This document shows, piece by piece, positions 6,083 to 10,000 of a DNA stretch of 10,000 nt. Within the stretch, counting starts at the first letter, position 1, and every line of letters begins with the position of its first letter. The stretch comes from Treponema sp. (GTDB taxonomy: Bacteria > Spirochaetota > Spirochaetia > Treponematales > Breznakiellaceae). The notes beneath the pieces were generated by a model. It saw only the letters and a program-made list of their open reading frames with translations. It had not been told where the DNA came from and searched no databases. A program made the translations under genes and the position numbers. Location: the NCBI GenBank assembly GCA_020216655.1, contig JAIWNU010000031.1, forward strand, positions 1 through 10,000. The letters are read 5' to 3'.

Positions 6083-6967
6083 TTAGCGTTGCAGCTCGTT
6101 TTTAAGTGTGTTGGAAACATAGACAACGATGAATCCGAAGGTTATCAGGAACTGGATGACCGCAATGGCCGATCCATACCCATAGTCCTGATAGTGAAAG
6201 GCAGAGGAGTACATATAACTTGCCAATACTTCTGCTGCCCGGGCTTTGGTATTGGTCATAACATAGACAATATCAAAAGACCGCAGTGAGTCGATGATGG
6301 AGATGGTGACTGCTACTACCGTTGCGGGGGCAAGCATGGGGATAATGACATGGCGGAACCGCTGCCCCCAGTTTGCGCCGTCTACCGTTGCAGCCTCTAC
6401 CAGTTCTTCAGGCACATTTTTGAGGCCCGCCAGGTACAAAATCATGACGTAGGGAACCTGCCGCCACACGCCGACTACTACCAATGCCATAGTCATATAT
6501 CGTTTATCTCCGAGCCATTGCTTTGCCCAACTGTCGAGCCGGGCAGCACGGAGCAGGGTATTCAAGGCACCAAAATCAGGATGGTAAATCCATGCCCAAA
6601 TGGTTCCGATGACCGCAAAGGAAAGGGTCATGGGAATATAGAACAGTGTTTTATAAAGCCGGGCCCCGGGATATTCCTGGTTAAAGAGCATCGCAATACC
6701 TAGGCCCAGGGGAATCGGGATGCCGACAAAAAATACAAGCCATATAAAGTTATTCCATAATGCAAGATGAAACTGGGGATCCTGAAAGAGCCTGACAAAA
6801 TTGGCCAGACCGATAAATTTCTGGCCGTACATAATGGTGTCCCGGTAGGTAAGGCTAAAAAGCAGACTTTGCAGTACAGGAATGATGACCCAGACAAGGT
6901 ACATCGTGAGGGGTAATGCCAGAAAGGCCCAGGGCAACAGTCTGTCTTTATGGATTTTCAGGGTCAT
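6083..6967 (-). CDS. Carbohydrate ABC transporter permease, MalF/UgpA-like (CUT1)
   Basis: This inner-membrane permease of 294 residues pairs with the MalG-like protein encoded downstream. The N-terminus MTLKIHKDRLLPWAFLALPL leads into the first membrane helix (about 11-36). The FIGLANFVRLFQDPQF loop is typical of the family. More helices lie near 72-96, 107-128, 158-182, 208-226 and 262-288. The EAA loop is E191-AATVDGANW through HVIIP (about 191-210), fully conserved and expected to dock onto the ATPase subunit. The short length (no large MalF periplasmic insert) places it with UgpA/LacF-type proteins. ATG 6967 follows AAGGAG by 8 nt. The 67-bp gap to the binding-protein gene contains a strong hairpin; the gap to the next permease gene is 15 bp. 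Confidence 0.94.
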   Translation of the reverse strand: MTLKIHKDRLLPWAFLALPLTMYLVWVIIPVLQSLLFSLTYRDTIMYGQKFIGLANFVRLFQDPQFHLALWNNFIWLVFFVGIPIPLGLGIAMLFNQEYPGARLYKTLFYIPMTLSFAVIGTIWAWIYHPDFGALNTLLRAARLDSWAKQWLGDKRYMTMALVVVGVWRQVPYVMILYLAGLKNVPEELVEAATVDGANWGQRFRHVIIPMLAPATVVAVTISIIDSLRSFDIVYVMTNTKARAAEVLASYMYSSAFHYQDYGYGSAIAVIQFLITFGFIVVYVSNTLKNELQR

Positions 6968-6990
6968 CGGCGTGTCTCCTTGGAAAACAG

Positions 6991-7015
6991 GGCCGCTGCC
7001 AGGGCGGCAGCGGCC
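6991..7015 (-). terminator. Intercistronic GC-rich hairpin between binding-protein and permease genes
   Basis: GGCCGCTGCC (6991-7000) and GGCAGCGGCC (7006-7015) make a perfect 10-bp stem with a 5-nt loop. On the minus strand it is followed by CTGTTTTCC, a short T-run that could allow partial termination. It lies after the binding-protein stop and upstream of the permease Shine-Dalgarno sequence. Such hairpins in sugar-importer operons often protect the binding-protein mRNA or reduce downstream expression. Confidence 0.7.
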
Positions 7016-7034
7016 AAGCGATTGTTATAAAAGG

Positions 7035-8264
7035 TTATTTGCTGTAAATCCGGACCCGTTCTTTATCCAGAGCGGTAAGGATAGAATCGAGCTGTGAGGG
7101 ATTGGCGATAATATCGACTATGGCGTTCATGCCCTTGGCAGCCATTTCTTCAGGGGCGTCCCGATCGTAGAACTGCATGGCGGTCTTTGCTCCGAGCACC
7201 ATATCAAGGCCCCGTCTTGCATCCGCATTGGGAACGGCCACATTCTTGTTTGCAGCGAGCCGGCCGAGGGGTTTGCAGAACATTTCCTGGGCTTCTGCGG
7301 TTGCAAGGTATGCAAGGAATTTCTTTGCAGCGGCTTTGTTTTTAGCATTCTTGGGAATCATAAAGCCATCGGTGGGGGTATCCACTGCATATTCAGTTCG
7401 GCCTTCGAAGGCGGGGAACTTAAAGAAGTCAATCTTGTCTTTAACATCCGCGGGGGCAACGTCTTTAATAAACTGTCCCATGAGGTACATGCCCGCTTCG
7501 CCGCGGAACAGGACGTTGGCAGCTTCCTGCCAGGAGTAGCTGGCCGCATTGGGCATAAAGTAGCCCCGTTTTGCAAATTCGGCGATATAGCCAAAGGTTT
7601 TCTTTACCTTGGGATCCGTATAGGGTACTTCTCCCTTGGTAAGCTTTACATGGAATTCACCGCCGTTAACCGCGCTGTCCATATAGTCGAACCAGCCGCC
7701 GGCGGTCCAGGTATCTTTAGCACCGATTGCAATGGGAGCAATTCCTGCAGCCTTAAGCTTATCGCAGACTGCCATAAACTCGTCCGCTGTCTTGGGAATG
7801 GACAGGTTCAGCTTAGCGAAGACATCCTTGTTGTAATACACTGCCCACCAGTACCAGCTCTGGGGCATGAAATAGATATTGCCGTTGTAGCTGGATGCGG
7901 TTTTAAAGGCCGGCGGGAATTCGGCTTCGAAGGAGCCGCCGGGGAACACTTCGTTAATGGGTTCAAGGAGTCCCTTTTCGGCAAAGGCCTGCATGCGGTA
8001 ACCGGCAAACCAGGTAACCACATCCGGGGCCTGCTTAGAAGTGAGCCAGCTGGGGAGCAGGGTCTTGAACTGTTCGTGGGCGGTGGTGTTCACCGTTACT
8101 TTGATGTCGGGATTTTTCTTCTGGAAATCATCTACCAATTTCTGGAAGGTTTCCTTGGGTGCCTGGTCAGACATATAAGAATTGATGACCAGTTCGTTCG
8201 CACCGCTTGCGAAAGCGGTTGCTGCGATAGAACACGCGGCGATGACGGCGAGGTACTTTTTCAT
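7035..8264 (-). CDS. Extracellular sugar-binding protein of an ABC importer (family 1)
   Basis: This 409-residue periplasmic solute-binding protein would deliver a sugar to the two permeases encoded downstream. Residues 1-20 form a signal peptide (MKKYLAVIAACSIAATAFAS), with a likely signal peptidase I site near AFA/SG. The mature start ELVINSYMSD and the block FQKLVDDFQKKNPDIKVTVN, then APDVVTWFAGYR, are hallmarks of family 1 solute-binding proteins. Aromatic residues in YFMPQSWYWWAVYYNKDVFAKLNL suit sugar stacking. FRGEAGMYLMGQF and the C-terminal AAKKFLAYLATAEAQE block also fit. ATG 8264 follows AAGGAGG by 8 nt. The frame stays open upstream to 8621, but that stretch lacks a Shine-Dalgarno sequence, is not protein-like and would bury the signal peptide. 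It is first in the operon and followed by a stable hairpin. The ligand is unknown. Confidence 0.94.
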   Translation of the reverse strand: MKKYLAVIAACSIAATAFASGANELVINSYMSDQAPKETFQKLVDDFQKKNPDIKVTVNTTAHEQFKTLLPSWLTSKQAPDVVTWFAGYRMQAFAEKGLLEPINEVFPGGSFEAEFPPAFKTASSYNGNIYFMPQSWYWWAVYYNKDVFAKLNLSIPKTADEFMAVCDKLKAAGIAPIAIGAKDTWTAGGWFDYMDSAVNGGEFHVKLTKGEVPYTDPKVKKTFGYIAEFAKRGYFMPNAASYSWQEAANVLFRGEAGMYLMGQFIKDVAPADVKDKIDFFKFPAFEGRTEYAVDTPTDGFMIPKNAKNKAAAKKFLAYLATAEAQEMFCKPLGRLAANKNVAVPNADARRGLDMVLGAKTAMQFYDRDAPEEMAAKGMNAIVDIIANPSQLDSILTALDKERVRIYSK

Positions 8265-8300
8265 ACCATTAGCCTCCTTTAAGTTATAGGACTCTGATTT

Positions 8301-8321
8301 CAGACAGCGGTATACTGTCTG
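8301..8321. repeat. Inverted repeat in the sugar operon leader (7-bp arms)
   Basis: CAGACAG (8301-8307) and CTGTCTG (8315-8321) flank a 7-nt centre. The element lies about 37 bp upstream of the binding-protein start. It could be a leader hairpin or an operator half-site pair; no T-run follows on the minus strand. Confidence 0.5.
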
Positions 8322-8330
8322 TGTACCTGG

Positions 8331-8348
8331 AAAGTGTAGGTCCACTTT
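8331..8348. repeat. Inverted repeat in the sugar operon leader (6-bp arms)
   Basis: AAAGTG (8331-8336) and CACTTT (8343-8348) flank a 6-nt centre. It is short and could be chance, but it is one of three inverted repeats in about 110 bp upstream of the binding-protein gene. Confidence 0.35.
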
Positions 8349-8379
8349 AGAAAGCCGGGGAGTGATTCTTGTCCCAAAA

Positions 8380-8410
8380 GTTATAAAATATGCTGGTACT
8401 ATTGTACCAG
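8380..8410 (-). promoter_or_regulatory. Candidate promoter/operator of the sugar ABC operon
   Basis: CTGGTAC (8393-8399) and GTACCAG (8404-8410) form a perfect 7-bp inverted repeat with a 4-bp centre, the size and symmetry of a repressor operator. On the minus strand it is followed by TATAAC (8385-8380), a 5 of 6 match to a -10 box. A-tracts lie upstream (about 8422-8441), as in promoter UP elements. No good -35 hexamer is seen at the right distance. If TATAAC is the -10 box, a repressor on the palindrome would block the promoter core. This is inference from layout. Confidence 0.4.
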
Positions 8411-8450
8411 TTAGGTTGGCATTTTTTTCTCGCTTTTTTTTCCACTCCAT

Positions 8451-8463
8451 GATAAAAATTATC
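8451..8463. repeat. Small AT-rich palindrome upstream of the Cys-rich gene
   Basis: GATAA and TTATC flank AAA, making a 13-bp palindrome between the divergent sugar operon and the small plus-strand gene. AATAAT (8464-8469) next to it resembles a plus-strand -10 box, but the -35 region is poor. It may be simply AT-rich promoter DNA. Confidence 0.25.
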
Positions 8464-8510
8464 AATAATTGGCGTGTTGCCAGGACAGCATACATGTGGA
8501 GGCAAAAAGT

Positions 8511-8699
8511 ATGGAACAGGATCTGAAAAAAGCAGGGGTCAAACGCTGCTATGCGTGCATTCAATGGGAAGGCCAGAGAACCTATTATAGCGATAAAAAA
8601 ATGTTTAAGGTTGATACACACCGAGAGGGGAACTGCTTAGTTCACCATCAAAAAACTAAGGGGTCCCATTTCTGCGATCGCTTTGAGGCGCTCAAATAA
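8511..8699 (+). CDS. Small Cys-rich protein, probable zinc-binding (62 residues)
   Basis: This protein starts MEQDLKKAGVKRCYACIQWEG. It has four Cys: C13 and C16 as CYAC, one in REGNCLVHH and one in SHFCDRF, plus several His. The C-x2-C ... C ... C spacing with W-x-G after the first pair and an aromatic residue near the last Cys resembles small zinc-ribbon or Cys-cluster proteins of unknown function found in many bacteria. No signal peptide is seen, so it is probably cytoplasmic. ATG 8511 follows GGAGG by 8 nt; an in-frame TTG at 8469 has no Shine-Dalgarno sequence and is rejected. It is divergent from the sugar operon and convergent with the response regulator gene. The function is not known and metal binding is inferred from the Cys pattern only. 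Confidence 0.75.
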   Translation: MEQDLKKAGVKRCYACIQWEGQRTYYSDKKMFKVDTHREGNCLVHHQKTKGSHFCDRFEALK

Positions 8700-8705
8700 C
8701 TACAG

Positions 8706-8723
8706 ATCCGCGGCCGTGCGGAT
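8706..8723. terminator. Possible bidirectional terminator hairpin between convergent genes
   Basis: ATCCGC (8706-8711) and GCGGAT (8718-8723) form a 6-bp stem with a 6-nt loop in the 38-bp gap between the Cys-rich gene and the response regulator gene. Neither strand has a proper T-run after the stem, so termination is only suggested by position. Confidence 0.35.
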
Positions 8724-8737
8724 GACACACAGCTTGC

Positions 8738-9439
8738 TTAGTGGTAGCGGATTTCGTTAGCCAGCTGGATTATTTCGAAACGGTCCTTGACCCCGAGCTT
8801 GGAATAAATAATGCTCACATGGTTACGGACCGTTTGTTCAGCAATATTCAGTTTCCGTGCAATGCCTTCGTTGTCAAGGCCGGTCGCAATTAGGGTAAAA
8901 ATTTCCCGCTCCCGTTTCGTCAGGGTATTAAACCATTCAAATTTTTTAGATATTGCTTCTGCCTTAGGTTTGGAATCATCGTACAGTTGATGTACCAGTT
9001 TTGCCGCAATTTGGGGCGATATCTGCATAACGCCGCCCCGCAGGGCCCGAATGGCGGCGATCAACTCGGTGGGCGAAATATCCTTTAGGAGGTATCCAGA
9101 AGCGCCTTCCTTAAGGGCATCCCGCACATAGTCGTCTTCGTCATAGGTGGACAGCATAATAATTTTTGTTTCCGGTAGATATGAGCGCAGTCTTCTTGTT
9201 GCCTCAACGCCGTTCATAATGGGCATGTGGACATCCATAAGTACCACATCGGGAGCGCCGCTTTCAGGATTATCGGGAGCGGCTGATTTTGTCAAATCCA
9301 GGGCAAGTTCTACCGCCTTAGAGCCATTTTCGGCAAGGCCAACTACTACGATGTCGGTAGCATAATTTTCGAGAAATGTCCGCAGACTTTGGGCAAAGAG
9401 CGGCTGATCATCAACCAGCATTACCTTAATTTTTTCCAT
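8738..9439 (-). CDS. Two-component response regulator, NarL/FixJ family
   Basis: This is a 233-residue DNA-binding response regulator. The receiver domain (about 1-130) has the acidic pair D10 and D11, phospho-acceptor D69 (VLMDVHMP), the switch Ser/Thr at 97-98 (MLSTYD) and K119 (GYLLKD). The C-terminal LuxR-type helix-turn-helix runs from about 173 to 229 (LTKREREIFTLIATGL, then GIARKLNIAEQTVRNHVS). The receiver is about ten residues longer than usual because of a Pro/Ser/Asp-rich stretch (about 50-63) before the phospho-acceptor strand. ATG 9439 overlaps the end of the histidine kinase gene by 14 bp and has GGGAG 10 nt upstream, so the two are translationally coupled. It presumably receives phosphate from that kinase. 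Its targets are unknown; the sugar operon and small genes nearby are only candidates. Confidence 0.95.
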   Translation of the reverse strand: MEKIKVMLVDDQPLFAQSLRTFLENYATDIVVVGLAENGSKAVELALDLTKSAAPDNPESGAPDVVLMDVHMPIMNGVEATRRLRSYLPETKIIMLSTYDEDDYVRDALKEGASGYLLKDISPTELIAAIRALRGGVMQISPQIAAKLVHQLYDDSKPKAEAISKKFEWFNTLTKREREIFTLIATGLDNEGIARKLNIAEQTVRNHVSIIYSKLGVKDRFEIIQLANEIRYH

Positions 9440-10000
9440 AATAGGATGCTCCCAAAGGAATATGAACGAGTACCTTAAAGCCCCCTTCCGGGGCGTTGCC
9501 TGCCCGAATGGTACCGCCTAGATGTTTTATCCGTTCTTCCATACCGGATAGGCCTATTCCTTTAACGATATCTTTTGAACCAAGACCGTCATCCTGTACG
9601 CTCAGTTCCAGCTTATCGTCTATAATCCAAAAGTGGACCCATACATGACTTGCCCTTCCGTGCCGCATGGCGTTGGTGAGCGCTTCCTGCACTACCCGGT
9701 AAACAGCCATATCGATTTCCTCGCCGAAACTGGGCGGCATGTTGCCCGCTTCTATGTCAACCTTTATGCCCGTAACCCGTTCAAAAACGGATTTTATTTT
9801 GTATATCGCGGCAATTCCCCGTTCCCGATGGGTATCGCTGGCCCGTAGTTCCCGCAGGGCTCGCCTCGTTTCCTGAAGGCCCTCTTTGGCTTGGGCCCGG
9901 ACGGTGGTATGCAAATCGGCGAGGGCCTCAGGATCCCGGCCTCCCATGCTGATCGCCGCGTCCATGAGGGCAATAATATTGGTAAAAATGTAGCCAGAAA
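9426..10000 (-). CDS. Sensor histidine kinase, NarL/DegS type, C-terminal part (N-terminus beyond the right edge)
   Basis: The frame is open to base 10000 with no stop, so the gene continues outside the window; the ATG at 9965 is internal. About 190 residues are visible. First comes the second dimerisation helix of a HisKA_3 domain (YIFTNIIALMDAAISM through QETRRALRELRA). The HATPase_c domain follows: an N box VVQEALTNAMRHG, a G1 box QDDGLGS and a G2 box GIGLSGMEERIKHLGG, ending in FKVLVHIPLG. All ATP-binding boxes in view look intact. The phosphorylated His and any sensor or membrane region lie to the right. The 3' end overlaps the response regulator gene by 14 bp, making a typical kinase-regulator pair. 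The signal sensed cannot be determined here. Confidence 0.94.
   Translation of the reverse strand, partial: SGYIFTNIIALMDAAISMGGRDPEALADLHTTVRAQAKEGLQETRRALRELRASDTHRERGIAAIYKIKSVFERVTGIKVDIEAGNMPPSFGEEIDMAVYRVVQEALTNAMRHGRASHVWVHFWIIDDKLELSVQDDGLGSKDIVKGIGLSGMEERIKHLGGTIRAGNAPEGGFKVLVHIPLGASYYGKN

Noticed and set aside
8232..8264. Lipobox reading (AACS) in the binding-protein signal peptide
   Set aside because: The Cys is at residue 11, leaving too short a hydrophobic segment before it. A signal peptidase I site near AFA/SG is more credible.
8261..8269. Minimal ATG-GTA-TGA frame overlapping the binding-protein start
   Set aside because: The first ATG is only 3 nt after AAGGAGG, too close for efficient initiation, while ATG 8264 has the best spacing. 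It is probably chance.
7650..8282. A 210-residue open frame on the plus strand opposite the binding-protein gene
   Set aside because: It lies wholly antisense to a clearly recognised solute-binding protein, has no Shine-Dalgarno sequence or recognisable domain, and is a usual by-product of codon bias on the coding strand.
8265..8621. Upstream extension of the binding-protein frame
   Set aside because: The added 119 residues would precede a proper signal peptide and run through the inverted repeats and promoter region. AAGGAGG sits correctly for ATG 8264.
1..10000. CRISPR arrays, tRNA or rRNA genes, insertion sequences and known riboswitches
   Set aside because: I looked for spaced direct repeats, terminal inverted repeats with transposase motifs and RNA signatures and saw none. 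Nearly all sequence is explained by ordinary protein genes.

Overview
The window looks like ordinary chromosomal DNA from a diderm bacterium. The best guess is a spirochaete of the Treponema type, with low to moderate confidence. The clues are a mid-range GC content, exported proteins with Gram-negative-style signal peptides, a relaxed spirochaete-like lipobox, AGGAGG Shine-Dalgarno sequences and a NusG domain II-like membrane-anchored protein next to a SlyD-type foldase. No rRNA, tRNA, insertion sequence, phage gene or CRISPR array was found. Almost everything reads on the minus strand; only two small genes read on the plus strand.

Layout from right to left, the direction of transcription for most genes. 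(1) At 9426-10000 and 8738-9439, the C-terminal part of a NarL/DegS-type sensor histidine kinase overlaps its LuxR-type response regulator by 14 bp. (2) At 8511-8699 a plus-strand gene encodes a 62-residue, Cys-rich, probably metal-binding protein that converges on the regulator gene. (3) At 8264-5222 lies a CUT1-type sugar ABC importer operon: binding protein, MalF-like permease and MalG-like permease, ending in a strong terminator at 5169-5198. No ATPase gene is in the window. A GC-rich hairpin separates the binding-protein gene from the permease genes, and the upstream region carries three inverted repeats. (4) At 4894-5112 a plus-strand gene encodes a 72-residue protein of unknown function with a strong Shine-Dalgarno sequence. 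(5) At 4761-738 a tight operon holds two M16 metallopeptidase-family genes and an NAD-dependent epimerase-like gene. (6) Further downstream come a SlyD-type peptidyl-prolyl isomerase (132-665) and the start of a NusG_II-like protein that runs off the left edge.

The most informative points are two. The M16 pair divides its functional residues: the first protein keeps HxxEH and the distal Glu but has Met where the substrate-binding Arg of the R/Y pair should be. The second, a predicted lipoprotein, has QxxLQ in place of HxxEH but keeps the Arg and Tyr. This is the signature of an obligate heterodimeric envelope peptidase. Second, a nearly perfect 19-bp inverted repeat lies immediately upstream of that operon, touching the Shine-Dalgarno sequence on one side and a candidate -10 box on the other. 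I see no convincing evidence of an entirely new multi-gene system.
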